From: an uncultured Clostridia bacterium
GTDB taxonomy: Bacteria; Bacillota; Clostridia; Oscillospirales; Ruminococcaceae
Assembly (NCBI GenBank): GCA_946498095.1
Contig: CAMMMX010000006.1
Location: 51,116 to 115,115, forward strand
Direction: 5' to 3'
Length of the DNA stretch: 64,000 nt
Shown here: piece by piece, positions 35,333-45,074 of the stretch
Layout of the letters: every line of letters starts with the position of its first letter
Position numbering within the stretch: position 1 is the first letter of the stretch
Program-made: the position numbers and the translations under genes
Notes under the pieces: generated by a model
Seen by the model: the letters and a program-made list of their open reading frames with translations, nothing else
What the model was told of the DNA's origin: nothing
Databases searched by the model: none

Positions 35333-36370
35333 CTACTGTTCCCTTTGACTGTTGGGTTTTACCTCCGCGCCAGCGAAATGGCAGGCACAGCAGTGCCCGT
35401 CTCCACAGTCGACAAGCTGCGGGACCTGCGACGCACAAATTTCCTGCGCGATCGGGCATCGGGTATGGAACTTGCATCCCGATGGCGGATTCGCCGGAGA
35501 GGGGATGTCTCCCGACAACAGAATACGATTCCGCTTTGCATGCGGATCCGGAACCGGGGCGGCAGACAGCAGCGCTTTCGTATATGGATGCAGCGGATTT
35601 TGATAAAGCGCTTCCTGCGATCCCGTCTCCACAAGAGAACCCAGGTACATTACTCCAACATAGTCGGAAATATGCTCTACAACCGACAAATCGTGCGATA
35701 TAAAGAGGTAGGTAATCCCACGCTCTCTCTGCAAATCCGTCAACAGATTGATAATCTGCGCCTGAATGGAAACATCCAGCGCCGAGACCGGCTCGTCGCA
35801 GACAATAAACTTTGGATTCAGCGCCAACGCACGCGCAATACCAATTCTCTGCCGCTGGCCGCCGGAAAACTCGTGGGGATAACGCTCGATGTAATAAGAC
35901 GGCAGGCCGCACTCCTCCATAATCTGCGATACCTTCTTACGAACGTCCCCTTTTGTGCATAAACGGTGGGTCAGCATCGGCTCTCCGATCGCCTGGCCAA
36001 TCGACATACGCGGGTTTAACGAACTGTACGGATCCTGGAAAACGATCTGCATCTGCGGACGTACCGCGCGCAGATGCTTACGGGAAAGAGCAAAGATATC
36101 CTCCCCTTCGAAAAGCACAGAACCGTCGGTCTTCTCATACAACCGCAGCAACGTGCGCCCAACGGTGGACTTGCCGCAGCCCGACTCCCCAACTAGGCCG
36201 AAGGTCTTGCCGCGCGCAATGGAAAAAGACACACCGTCTACTGCCTTGACGTATCCCACCGTCTTACGGAAAAGGCCCCCCTTAATCGGGAAATACTTTT
36301 TGAGATCCTGTACCTCTATCAGCGTATCCTGTCCGGCATTCGCCGCAGGTCTCTTTTCCTCATGGGACAT
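35333..36370 (-). CDS. oppF: Oligopeptide ABC transporter ATP-binding protein OppF
   Basis: 345 residues. Walker A GESGCGKS, signature SGGQRQRIGIARAL, Walker B FIVCDEPVSALDVS and the H-loop SHDLS are all intact; the C-terminal CKFHTRCPIAQEICASQVPQL is the OppF/DppF-type Cys-containing tail that binds a 4Fe-4S cluster in several of these ATPases. With OppD it powers peptide uptake. The start ATG overlaps the oppD TAA (TAATG), giving translational coupling. Confidence 0.95.
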   Translation of the reverse strand: MSHEEKRPAANAGQDTLIEVQDLKKYFPIKGGLFRKTVGYVKAVDGVSFSIARGKTFGLVGESGCGKSTVGRTLLRLYEKTDGSVLFEGEDIFALSRKHLRAVRPQMQIVFQDPYSSLNPRMSIGQAIGEPMLTHRLCTKGDVRKKVSQIMEECGLPSYYIERYPHEFSGGQRQRIGIARALALNPKFIVCDEPVSALDVSIQAQIINLLTDLQRERGITYLFISHDLSVVEHISDYVGVMYLGSLVETGSQEALYQNPLHPYTKALLSAAPVPDPHAKRNRILLSGDIPSPANPPSGCKFHTRCPIAQEICASQVPQLVDCGDGHCCACHFAGAEVKPNSQREQ

Positions 36371-37353
36371 TACCTGTCACCTCCCTGTCTGACCCAGCAG
36401 GCAACCTTGTGCCCGGGGGTAAGCTCTAGCAGCGGTGGGAAGTTCGTCTCGCAGCCCTCTTCCTTCTCCTCGCTGCAACGTGAACAGAAATAGCAGCAAT
36501 CCGGCAGATTGAGGGGGTTAAGAACCTGTCCCGGTATAGAGTACAGACGTTTTTTCGCATCGCCCAATATCGGCTTGGACTTCATAAGCCCCACGGTATA
36601 GGGATGCAGCGGATTTTTGAAAATATCCTCCGCGCTGCCTTGCTCCACCACCTTGCCCGCGTACATAACGACAACGTAGTCCGCCATTTCAGCAACAACG
36701 CCTAGATCGTGAGTAATGAGCATAATCGAGGTACCCAGCTTTGCCTTAATATCCCGCATTAAGTCGAGAATCTGTGCCTGAATCGTCACATCAAGCGCAG
36801 TCGTAGGCTCGTCGGCAATCAGCAGCGCCGGATCGCACGCCAACGCCATCGCAATCATGATACGCTGCCGCATGCCGCCGGACAGCTGGTGCGGGTAGGA
36901 GTGGAACACACCCTCGGCCCGCGGGATACCTACCAGCTCAATCATCTCAATCGCGCGTTTTTTAGCTGCGTGCTTGTCCATATGCTTATGCAGGCGCAGT
37001 ACCTCCATAATTTGATCCCCTGCAGTAAAGACAGGGTTTAAAGCCGTCATCGGTTCCTGAAAAATCATCGCGATTTCGTTCCCGTTGATGCGCCGCATCT
37101 CTTTCGCCGGCAGCTTCAACAGATCACGACCTTGGAAGAGGATCTCGCCTCCCACAATCTTTCCGGGCGGGGAGGGCACCAGCCGCATGATCGACATCGA
37201 GGTCACGCTTTTTCCGCATCCGGACTCGCCCACTACACAGACGGTCTTACCCTTAGGTATATCGAAGCTGACACCGTTGACCGCCTTGACAAGCCCCGCT
37301 TCGGTATAGAAATACGTATGCAGGTCCCTGATGGAAACCAGTGGTTTCTCCAT
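36370..37353 (-). CDS. oppD: Oligopeptide ABC transporter ATP-binding protein OppD
   Basis: 327 residues from ATG 37353; AAAGGA 11 bases upstream. Walker A GESGCGKS, signature [14 protein letters not shown], Walker [16 protein letters not shown]-loop [14 protein letters not shown], and the tail [20 protein letters not shown] with several Cys as in Opp/Dpp ATPases. Other starts at 37365 and 37428 are less well placed. Coupled to oppF by overlap. Confidence 0.95.
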   Translation of the reverse strand: MEKPLVSIRDLHTYFYTEAGLVKAVNGVSFDIPKGKTVCVVGESGCGKSVTSMSIMRLVPSPPGKIVGGEILFQGRDLLKLPAKEMRRINGNEIAMIFQEPMTALNPVFTAGDQIMEVLRLHKHMDKHAAKKRAIEMIELVGIPRAEGVFHSYPHQLSGGMRQRIMIAMALACDPALLIADEPTTALDVTIQAQILDLMRDIKAKLGTSIMLITHDLGVVAEMADYVVVMYAGKVVEQGSAEDIFKNPLHPYTVGLMKSKPILGDAKKRLYSIPGQVLNPLNLPDCCYFCSRCSEEKEEGCETNFPPLLELTPGHKVACWVRQGGDR

Positions 37354-37438
37354 ACAATTGTCCATCCTTTCGCTCAAGTAGGAGCCGCATCCCTGCTGGG
37401 GAAACAGCTTTCCGTAACCTTTCCGCACAGACGGGCGG

Positions 37439-38431
37439 CTACTTCTTCATCTTGGGGTCAAATGCGTCGCGCAGTCCATCCCCTAAAAGGTTGATGGCCA
37501 GCACGGTGATGAAAATCATCAGACCGGCGGGGAGCCACAGCCAAGGGCGGTTCGCGAAGTCGAAAGAGTCGTTGACCGCCTGCACCATTGTCCCCCAGGT
37601 TGCCATCGGCGGCGTAACGCCCAGGCCGAGAAAGGATAGGGTGGATTCAAACAAAATCGCGCTGCCGATTCCAAGCGTCGCGTTGACGATGATCTGCGGG
37701 ATAACGTTTGGGATCAGATGACGGAAAATCCTCGATCTGTCGCGAATCCCCAGAGCCTCCGTCGCCATCATGAACTCCTGCTCCCGCAGCGACAGAATTT
37801 CACCGCGGATAAAGCGCGTCAACTGCGCCCAGGAAAGGATGCCGATGATGAACATGACCACATAAATGCGGTATTCCGCGGGGATCCCCATATCGGACAT
37901 CAGCGCCGACAGCAGGATGAGGATCGGGAAGGTCGGAATCGCGAGAAAGATGTCGACAATCCGCATGATGATCGAATCGACCCATCCGCCGTAATAGCCG
38001 GCCAAACCGCCGAGGATAATACCAATAAAAAGCTGTATAATGACAGCCACCAAACCGACTAAAAGTGAGATCTGCCCACCGTAGAGCAAGCGGGTAAAGA
38101 CATCTCGGCCGGTACTGTCGGTGCCAAGCAGGTAAAAGTTCCCCGATCGGCCGGTGGAAAACGGCGAAAGATAGCGGTCTGTCAGGTTGTTCTCGTTGAG
38201 TCCGTATGGGGAGAACAGCGGTCCGAAAACACATACTATCGTGATCACAACCAGGGCGATTAAGCCAATCATGGCCAGCTTGTTTTTCCGCAAACGTTTA
38301 AACGCCACCGCCCACGGGGATTCCACCACCGTTTTCTTCTCTTTCCGCTTTTTCCTGCCGCGATCCGCCCTTCCGGGCATTTCCGCGCCTGCCGCCCCAG
38401 TTGCGAGTTTTGGCTGTTTTTCATTGTTCAT
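37439..38431 (-). CDS. oppC: Oligopeptide ABC transporter permease OppC
   Basis: About 330 residues from ATG 38431 (GTG 38443 possible; GGAG upstream fits the ATG better). A cytoplasmic basic/Ser-free N-terminal extension (DRGRKKRKEKKTVV) precedes six membrane helices; the inner-membrane permease EAA-type loop reads EALGIRDRSRIFRHLIPNV. Start overlaps the oppB end by GTGA. Interacts with OppB, OppD and OppF. Confidence 0.94.
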   Translation of the reverse strand: MNNEKQPKLATGAAGAEMPGRADRGRKKRKEKKTVVESPWAVAFKRLRKNKLAMIGLIALVVITIVCVFGPLFSPYGLNENNLTDRYLSPFSTGRSGNFYLLGTDSTGRDVFTRLLYGGQISLLVGLVAVIIQLFIGIILGGLAGYYGGWVDSIIMRIVDIFLAIPTFPILILLSALMSDMGIPAEYRIYVVMFIIGILSWAQLTRFIRGEILSLREQEFMMATEALGIRDRSRIFRHLIPNVIPQIIVNATLGIGSAILFESTLSFLGLGVTPPMATWGTMVQAVNDSFDFANRPWLWLPAGLMIFITVLAINLLGDGLRDAFDPKMKK

Positions 38432-38439
38432 ATCAGTCT

Positions 38440-39402
38440 TCACTCCATCTTAATTCTCGGGTCGGCCGCCGCATAAAGGATATCCGCCAGCAGGTTGCCC
38501 AGCAGCGTCAGCACGGCGACAAACATGGTAAAGCCGATGTAAAGCGGGTAATCGCGTTTAATAATGGCGTCATAGGCAACCTTTCCGATGCCGGGGAAAC
38601 CGAACACCTTTTCGGTAATCATCGCGCCGGAAAACAGGGTGGGCAGTGAAAAGCCGATATAGGTGATGACTGGGATCATCGCATTGCGTAACGCGTGTTT
38701 ATAAATGACCACCTTTTCCGATAGGCCCTTGGCGCGCGCCGTACGGATATAATCCTGATGGATGACCTCCAGCATCGCTGTGCGGACGTAACGCATCATT
38801 GCGCCTGCGCTCACCAGCGATAGCACTAAAATGGGCATCAACAGATGCAGGAACACGTCCCAATAATGCGCAAACCCTGTATAATTTGCGCCCGCTGTGG
38901 ACATTCCGGACAAAGGCAGCCATTGCAAATCGATGGCGAATATCTTCTGGAACAAAAGCCCCAGGAAGAAGGAGGGAAGAGAGATTCCCAGCAATGCGAA
39001 TACTGTCCCCGCAGTATCCACTGCACTATACTGCCTGGTTGCAGACACAATGCCAATCGGAATGGCGATAACCAGCTGCAGGATGAACGCAATCAGCGAC
39101 AAAATAAAAGAGTTCCACATATAGTCGTTGATAACGCTCGTGACCGGTTTGAGGTAGGTAAGGGAATCACCAAAATCCAACTGTACTGCGTTGACCAGCC
39201 ATTTAACATAGCGCACCGGGATCGGATCCGTCAAGCCGTACATTTCCTTCAGGTGCAGGATTTGCTCCTGCGTCATATTGGGATTGACCTTCGCGTCGAC
39301 AGCGTCGCCCGGCATCATCGCGGTGAGGAAGAAGACGATAATGGAAATACCCAGCAACAGCGGGATCATCTGCAAAAGCCGTCTGACCAAAAACTTTGCC
39401 AC
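38440..39402 (-). CDS. oppB: Oligopeptide ABC transporter permease OppB
   Basis: 320 residues from GTG 39402 with AAGGAGG 9 bases upstream, which decides against longer frames. Starts AKFLVRRLLQMIPLLLGISI, standard for OppB/DppB, with the EAA loop RTARAKGLSEKVVIYKHALRN. Six membrane helices. Forms the membrane channel with OppC for di- to oligopeptide uptake. Confidence 0.95.
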   Translation of the reverse strand: MAKFLVRRLLQMIPLLLGISIIVFFLTAMMPGDAVDAKVNPNMTQEQILHLKEMYGLTDPIPVRYVKWLVNAVQLDFGDSLTYLKPVTSVINDYMWNSFILSLIAFILQLVIAIPIGIVSATRQYSAVDTAGTVFALLGISLPSFFLGLLFQKIFAIDLQWLPLSGMSTAGANYTGFAHYWDVFLHLLMPILVLSLVSAGAMMRYVRTAMLEVIHQDYIRTARAKGLSEKVVIYKHALRNAMIPVITYIGFSLPTLFSGAMITEKVFGFPGIGKVAYDAIIKRDYPLYIGFTMFVAVLTLLGNLLADILYAAADPRIKME

Positions 39403-39530
39403 GTGACAGAGACCTCCTTGTTTCGGAATGGGGAGGGCGCCGGAAGCGTCCTTGGGGGACACTCGCTTCGCCGCGCGATACTTTATTCTTTTAAAGCAAT
39501 ACCGAAATGCCCTTGTAAATTACCCCTTAT

Positions 39531-39567
39531 AAACGCACAAACCCCGGCAATCGGGGTTTGTGCGTTT
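39531..39567 (-). terminator. Intercistronic hairpin between oppA and oppB
   Basis: Perfect 16-bp stem AAACGCACAAACCCCG / CGGGGTTTGTGCGTTT with a 5-base loop and no T run. Probably reduces downstream expression or stabilises the oppA message so the binding protein is made in excess. Confidence 0.7.
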
Positions 39568-39597
39568 CATATATCACACTCAGGATCAAGCTGTGCT

Positions 39598-41292
39598 TTA
39601 CGCCTTCGTATTATCCAGCTCCGCCTTATACAGATTGGTAAACAAGCTGCGGAAGGGACTCATTTCCAGGTTCTTCACCCGGCTGTTCACCGCCCATGCG
39701 TCGCACCTCTGATAGATCCACATGCAGGGAACATCCTCATTCAGCGCCTGCCATACCTTTTTGTACAGTTCTTTTCTCTTTTTCTGATCCGTTTCCTCCA
39801 GCGCTTCGTCGATCAGCTTGTCCGTCTCCGGATTGCTGTACTGATACGTATTCTGCGCACCCTCGGAGTGGTACGTTTGCTTTGGATCGGGATCGGGGGT
39901 AAGGCCCCAAGCCATGAACCACATTTCTGCCTTATGGTTGTTTACCTTGTCGACAAGTGAAGGGAAATCCGTATATTCGATGTTGAAGGTAATGCCCAAG
40001 GACTCGTAATCCTGCTTCATAACTGGCAACATCACTTCCAGTACTGGGTGATCCGGCATGCCGGTGAAGGTGATATCCAACGTCTCGCCGTCACGCTCGA
40101 GCTTTCCGGAAGAGTTCTTCGTCCAGCCGGCTTCTTCCAAAAGCTTGGCTGCCTCTTCCAGGTTGTACGCGTACTTGTTCAGCCCTTCCTCGGAATAGGC
40201 CCAAGACACGTTGGAAACCGGCGCATTAATGGTAAACGCATAGGGACCGTATACCGCCTCGTTGATATCGTCACGGTTCAGAGCTGTCAGCAAGGCCTGG
40301 CGGGTTTTCTGGTCAAACTTGCTCAGCGCGTTGTTAATGCCAACATAGCCATAACCATTGTTGGACATAACATACTGATCGATGAAACCAGCGTCCACGC
40401 CTGCCTGTACGTTCTCAGGAGACGCCTCTGGGAAGTCGATGTCAACCTCGCCCAGCTGGACACGCTGCAGCTCCTTGCCCGTTGGTGTAACGGAAAGGAT
40501 AACGTTCTTGATTTTGGGCGCAGCCTTATAATAGTCGTCATTCGCAACCAAGGTAACCGACTCGCCCTCTTTGTATTCCACAAACTTATAGGCGCCGGTG
40601 CCGATTGGATTCTGAGACATAGCCTGCGCGCCGCTCACATCGCCTTTTGTGTAGGAGACGCTCGGGTGAGTGGGGAAGATGTTAATGTATTCCAGCGTCG
40701 GTCCGATTGCTTTATCAACGGTTACCTCCAGCGTCTTGTCATCCTTCGCAACAACGCCGGCAATCTCGGTTGCATCCCCGTTATAGTAGTCGTCCCAGCC
40801 TTTGATTTGGGCCAAGCTGTAATCGCTAGGTCCTGTATAAGCCTTGTCAGCAAACACCTTATAGGACGTTACAAAGTCCTGCGCCTTGACGGGGGTGCCG
40901 TCCCAGTATTTCACGTCTTTGAGGGTGAAGGTGATGGTTTTGCCGTCCTCGGAAACCTTATGGGTCGCTAGTCCGTCTACCATCGATCCGTCGTCCGCTA
41001 TGTCAAACAGGTTATCGTACATCATGTCTACGACGTTCTTATCGTATTGATTTTCGACATAAAAGGGGCTGAACACGCCGTTAAATTCCACAGTACCAAT
41101 GACAATCGTATCCTCACGCTTTAGGGCAGCATCAACGTTTTTCGATTTGTCCTTCGCGTCAAAAATACTGACACCGGCCTCCGTAACGCGATCCGCTTCT
41201 CCCAGCGGCTGCTGCGTCTTGCCACAGGACGACAGCACCATGGACACCGCCAGGATGCACGCCGCCGCGGACATCAGCCTTTTTGCTTTCAT
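39598..41292 (-). CDS. oppA: Oligopeptide-binding lipoprotein OppA (SBP_bac_5 family)
   Basis: 564 residues from ATG 41292 (GGAGG 9 bases upstream). Signal peptide ends in the lipobox L-S-S-C (Cys23), so the mature protein is a lipoprotein at the outer face of the membrane. Family 5 solute-binding motifs include FTLKDVKYWDGTPVKAQDFV and later GVQAGVDAGF-type regions and DYEQ-like sugar/peptide contacts. It delivers peptides to OppBCDF. First gene of the operon, with an extended -10 promoter at 41366. Confidence 0.95.
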   Translation of the reverse strand: MKAKRLMSAAACILAVSMVLSSCGKTQQPLGEADRVTEAGVSIFDAKDKSKNVDAALKREDTIVIGTVEFNGVFSPFYVENQYDKNVVDMMYDNLFDIADDGSMVDGLATHKVSEDGKTITFTLKDVKYWDGTPVKAQDFVTSYKVFADKAYTGPSDYSLAQIKGWDDYYNGDATEIAGVVAKDDKTLEVTVDKAIGPTLEYINIFPTHPSVSYTKGDVSGAQAMSQNPIGTGAYKFVEYKEGESVTLVANDDYYKAAPKIKNVILSVTPTGKELQRVQLGEVDIDFPEASPENVQAGVDAGFIDQYVMSNNGYGYVGINNALSKFDQKTRQALLTALNRDDINEAVYGPYAFTINAPVSNVSWAYSEEGLNKYAYNLEEAAKLLEEAGWTKNSSGKLERDGETLDITFTGMPDHPVLEVMLPVMKQDYESLGITFNIEYTDFPSLVDKVNNHKAEMWFMAWGLTPDPDPKQTYHSEGAQNTYQYSNPETDKLIDEALEETDQKKRKELYKKVWQALNEDVPCMWIYQRCDAWAVNSRVKNLEMSPFRSLFTNLYKAELDNTKA

Positions 41293-41365
41293 GATAAATT
41301 TCCTCCATTCATTTCTATAACGCATGCAAAGCTTACTTTGTGAAAACTCTGACATTCTTTGCATA

Positions 41366-41374
41366 ATTATATCA
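41366..41374 (-). promoter_or_regulatory. oppA extended -10 promoter
   Basis: Minus strand reads TGATATAAT, a TG-n-TATAAT extended -10; -35 match is weak. Start point near 41359, ~67-base leader. Confidence 0.55.
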
Positions 41375-41627
41375 TATAGCCTGCACAAAGGAAATACTTT
41401 TTACACTTCCCCTGCTATTTTTGACGTTTGCTATAATTTCACACTCTTTTTATTTGACATTTTATGCAACATCCCTACTGCATTCCCTTATAACAGCCTT
41501 CCGTAACAGCTGAAAACGTACTTTCCCGGAAGACGTTTACGTACTAATAGCCCCCGGATACCTACCTACTTTTCGACTGTATGACACTGGTATTTTTCCA
41601 TTACTATACAGAAAATATTCGGCCTTT

Positions 41628-41644
41628 TATACTTGCCAAGTATA
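41628..41644. promoter_or_regulatory. Perfect palindrome, possible operator
   Basis: TATACTTG-C-CAAGTATA, 8 bp on each side of a single C, 273 bases before the activase gene. Looks like a dimeric repressor site; the regulator is unknown. Confidence 0.5.
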
Positions 41645-41917
41645 TTAATTTGTAGTACACTTAAATAGTATGATCTCTTTGTTTTTAACGCTGTATTTTG
41701 CAATTTTTATTTTTATATATTGCATTTTAACACCGTTTTTGATACTTTATGATAGAAAAATTATCCATTTTTGCACAGCTTCTGCGCAAAAATTCAATGC
41801 ACGGCACAGCATTTTTCTCTGAAACAAACTTCGCCGCGCTCAAAAAAGGTGCCGGCGGCGTGGCAGTGTCCCACCGCTGGATAGAATTCTCCATTTATGG
41901 AAAGGATGAACAAAAGC

Positions 41918-44902
41918 ATGTCATATACCATCGGTATCGACGCCGGTTCCACCACAGTGAAAACCGTCGTCGTCAATGAAAGGGGGGAGGTCCTGTTCAA
42001 GGACTACACCCGCCACCTCTCCAACGTGCGCGACACCCTTGTGCGGCAGCTTCAAGGGATGCGCCGGGTCCTTGGCAGCTTCGCAGCCCGCGTTGCCATC
42101 ACTGGATCGGCAGGGCTTGGGTTGGCTGAGAACTGCAAATTACCGGACGGATCAGCGCTGCCCTTCGTACAGGAGGTTTTTGCGACGTCCGGCGCCGTTA
42201 AGAAGCTATACCCGCAAACCGACACCGTTATTGAACTGGGCGGCGAGGACGCCAAAATCATTTTCCTGACCGGTTTGACAGAACAGCGTATGAACGGTAC
42301 CTGCGCCGGCGGTACCGGCGCCTTTATCGACCAAATGGCGACGCTTTTAGGCGTTACGCCAGAGCAGCTGGACGAAATGGCGCTACGTGCGGAAAAGGTC
42401 TATCCAATCGCTTCACGCTGCGGCGTATTCGCCAAGTCGGATATTCAGCCGCTTTTAAACCAAGGCGCCAAAAAGGAAGATTTGGCCGCCAGTATCTTCC
42501 GCGCCGTCGTCGACCAGACAGTATCGGGCCTTGCACAGGGACGGGATATTACGGGCAATGTCCTTTTCCTCGGCGGGCCGCTCTCCTTTTTTAAAGGATT
42601 ACAAAAGGCATTTATCGAAACGCTGTCCCTAACACCACAACAAGCGCTTTTTCCAGAAATCGCCCCCTACTTCGTCGCACTTGGCGCAGCGATGTACGCC
42701 AAAGATCTCGACACCCCTCCCTTTCCTGCTGACACTGTAATCGAAGCGATCCGCTCCGCGCAGGGTGGGCAGGCCCTGGTTGCTACATTGCCGCCGCTTT
42801 TTGCTTCCCAGGAGGAATACGACGCCTTTGCTGCTCGTCATCAAGGCGCCGGCGTAGAGGAGAACAGTCGGGAAGGCTATACAGGCGATGCCTACCTTGG
42901 GGTCGACGCCGGTTCCACCACCACCAAACTTGTGCTGCTCGACAGCGACAAGCGTATCCTTTATTCCTACTACAGTGCCAACGAGGGAAACCCTGTCAAC
43001 GTGGTGAAAAACTGCCTGACCGAAATTTATACCCGCCATCCCGGTGTACATATGCGCGGCAGCGCCGTCACCGGCTATGGTGAGGACCTCATCAAAAACG
43101 CCTTTGCTCTGGATTTGGGGCTGGTAGAGACCATGGCGCATTACACCGCCGCACGCTATTTCCGGCCGAATGTGGACTTTATCATCGATATCGGTGGACA
43201 GGATATCAAATGCTTTAAAATCAAAAACGGGGCAATCGACTCAATTATGCTGAACGAGGCCTGCTCATCGGGCTGCGGCTCTTTTATCGAGACCTTTGCG
43301 CGCGCACTGGGCTACACCATAGACGAATTTGCCAAGCTTGCGCTTTTTGCCCCGCACCCGGTTGACCTTGGCTCACGCTGCACCGTCTTCATGAACTCGT
43401 CGGTCAAGCAGGCGCAGAAGGATGGGGCCACCGTGGGTGACATTTCGGCGGGGCTTTCCGTCAGTATCGTCAAAAATGCGCTGTACAAAGTCATCCGTGC
43501 AAGCAGCGCGGCGGAACTGGGGGAAAACGTCGTCGTACAGGGCGGAACCTTCCTCAACGACGCCGTCCTGCGCTCCTTTGAGCAGGAACTGGGACGTGAG
43601 GTGACGCGACCGGCGATTGCTGGGCTGATGGGCGCTTTCGGGGCGGCACTGTATGCGATGGATCATATGCCGCAACAGGAAAAAAGCACTCTGATGGATA
43701 TGGAGCGCCTTACCCGCTTTGAGCACACCTCCAAGGCTACCAATTGCGGGCTATGTACGACGCACTGCCCTATTACCGTCAACACCTTCACCACCAGGAG
43801 TGACGGCCAGGTGCTGACCAAGCGCTACATCTCCGGTAACCGCTGCGAACGCCCTTTGGGCATCAAACAGAACGAAGTGCTGCCGGATATCTATATATAT
43901 AAGTACGATATGTTGCGGCAGATTGTAGCGGACGCGGCTCACGCAGCGCCGCAGGATGCCCCCCGTGTTGGCATCGCGCTGGCGCTGAATATGCTGGAGA
44001 ACCTGCCTTTCTGGACAGCCTTCTTCGCCGCACTCGGCGTCAATGTCGACGTGTCCGGCGAATCATCTCGCAAATTGTACCACTTGGGGCAGCATTCAAT
44101 CCCGTCGGATACGGTGTGTTATCCTGCCAAGCTGGTCCATGGGCATATTGAGTCGCTGCTTGCGCAGGGCGTGAAACATATTTTTTACCCCTGCCAGACT
44201 TACAATTTCAACGAAGGAAATTCTGACAACCACTACAATTGCCCCGTGGTGGCCTATTACCCCGAGCTTTTGAAGGCTAACGTCAAAGGATTGACCGCTC
44301 CTGGCGTCCACTTTATGATGCCATACCTGGATCTGACACATCCGCGTTTCGCCGCCAAAGTGCTTGTGCAGTCGCTCGCTCCGTTGTTTCCGGACAGGGA
44401 TTTGTCCGTCAAACAGGTTCGAGACGCGCTACAGAAGGGATTTGAAGGCTACCGCCGCTACAAGGACGCCGTTTTCGCCAAAGGGCAAGAAATACTCGAT
44501 TTTGCAAAGGCCCATGGCAAGCGTTGTATTGTACTGGTCGGCCGGCCCTACCATATCGACCCGGAAATCAACCACGGTATCAACCGTTTAATCACCTCCC
44601 TGGGACTGTGTGTCCTTTCAGAAGATAGCATCTGTAACCTCGCCGTCCATGAACCGCTGGACGTTCTCAATCAGTGGACCTTCCATTCCCGGATGTACAA
44701 CGCAGCTGAGCTATGCGCCCATCGCGACGATCTGAGCCTCGTCCAGCTCGTCTCCTTTGGCTGTGGTATCGACGCCATCACCACTGACGAGATTCGCGCC
44801 ATCCTCGAAAGGAACGGCAAACTCTATACCTTGCTGAAAATAGACGAAATCAATAACCTCGGAGCGGTTAAAATCCGCCTCCGTTCACTCCTCGCCGTCT
44901 AA
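41918..44902 (+). CDS. Two-domain acyl-CoA dehydratase activase (HgdC/BcrA-like) with DUF2229
   Basis: 994 residues from ATG 41918, about 11 bases after AAAGGA. Two BadF/BadG/HgdC ATPase domains: the first begins IGIDAGSTTVK, the second LGVDAGSTTTK at residues ~330-337. Cys129 (GTCAGGTGAF) and Cys168 (ASRCGVF) match the two cysteines that hold the 4Fe-4S cluster in HgdC; the second domain has EACSSGCGSF and GSRCTVFMN. The C-terminal third (from about 620) is DUF2229-like with CGLCTTHCP. These proteins use ATP to send a low-potential electron to a dehydratase, here the gene at 45075. Substrate unknown. Confidence 0.88.
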   Translation: MSYTIGIDAGSTTVKTVVVNERGEVLFKDYTRHLSNVRDTLVRQLQGMRRVLGSFAARVAITGSAGLGLAENCKLPDGSALPFVQEVFATSGAVKKLYPQTDTVIELGGEDAKIIFLTGLTEQRMNGTCAGGTGAFIDQMATLLGVTPEQLDEMALRAEKVYPIASRCGVFAKSDIQPLLNQGAKKEDLAASIFRAVVDQTVSGLAQGRDITGNVLFLGGPLSFFKGLQKAFIETLSLTPQQALFPEIAPYFVALGAAMYAKDLDTPPFPADTVIEAIRSAQGGQALVATLPPLFASQEEYDAFAARHQGAGVEENSREGYTGDAYLGVDAGSTTTKLVLLDSDKRILYSYYSANEGNPVNVVKNCLTEIYTRHPGVHMRGSAVTGYGEDLIKNAFALDLGLVETMAHYTAARYFRPNVDFIIDIGGQDIKCFKIKNGAIDSIMLNEACSSGCGSFIETFARALGYTIDEFAKLALFAPHPVDLGSRCTVFMNSSVKQAQKDGATVGDISAGLSVSIVKNALYKVIRASSAAELGENVVVQGGTFLNDAVLRSFEQELGREVTRPAIAGLMGAFGAALYAMDHMPQQEKSTLMDMERLTRFEHTSKATNCGLCTTHCPITVNTFTTRSDGQVLTKRYISGNRCERPLGIKQNEVLPDIYIYKYDMLRQIVADAAHAAPQDAPRVGIALALNMLENLPFWTAFFAALGVNVDVSGESSRKLYHLGQHSIPSDTVCYPAKLVHGHIESLLAQGVKHIFYPCQTYNFNEGNSDNHYNCPVVAYYPELLKANVKGLTAPGVHFMMPYLDLTHPRFAAKVLVQSLAPLFPDRDLSVKQVRDALQKGFEGYRRYKDAVFAKGQEILDFAKAHGKRCIVLVGRPYHIDPEINHGINRLITSLGLCVLSEDSICNLAVHEPLDVLNQWTFHSRMYNAAELCAHRDDLSLVQLVSFGCGIDAITTDEIRAILERNGKLYTLLKIDEINNLGAVKIRLRSLLAV

Positions 44903-44942
44903 TCCCCGTCATCTGTGTTGATCAGGAATTGCTCTTGGAGCG

Positions 44943-45012
44943 CTGCCCCAAGCCCCGCTTAGGGACCTTCTTGAAAGAAGGTTCTTAAATGGAGTCTGAA
45001 GCGGAGCCTCAG
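44943..45012. repeat. Dispersed palindromic repeat, copy B
   Basis: CTGCCCCAAGCCCCGCTT ... GGAGTCTGAAGCGGAGCC with an internal perfect hairpin ACCTTCTT-GA-AAGAAGGT (44965-44982). About 40 of 49 bases match 9651-9699. Lies between the activase and its partner. Confidence 0.7.
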
Positions 45013-45074
45013 GAGTAATTTCCCGATCGACGCAGATCATGGAGGAATCGAAAGGTGAGAGACAAGGAGGAAAT

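Larger units (their letters stand above)
41293..41917. other. AT-rich divergent region between oppA and the activase gene
   Basis: Holds the oppA promoter, the palindrome at 41628 and long AT-rich tracts. No gene. No clear promoter for the activase gene could be placed. Confidence 0.5.

Noticed and set aside
38845..39960. 371-codon plus-strand frame over oppB and oppA
   Set aside because: Spans two real minus-strand genes and the hairpin between them; no ribosome site.
40048..40971. 307-codon plus-strand frame over oppA
   Set aside because: Antisense shadow.
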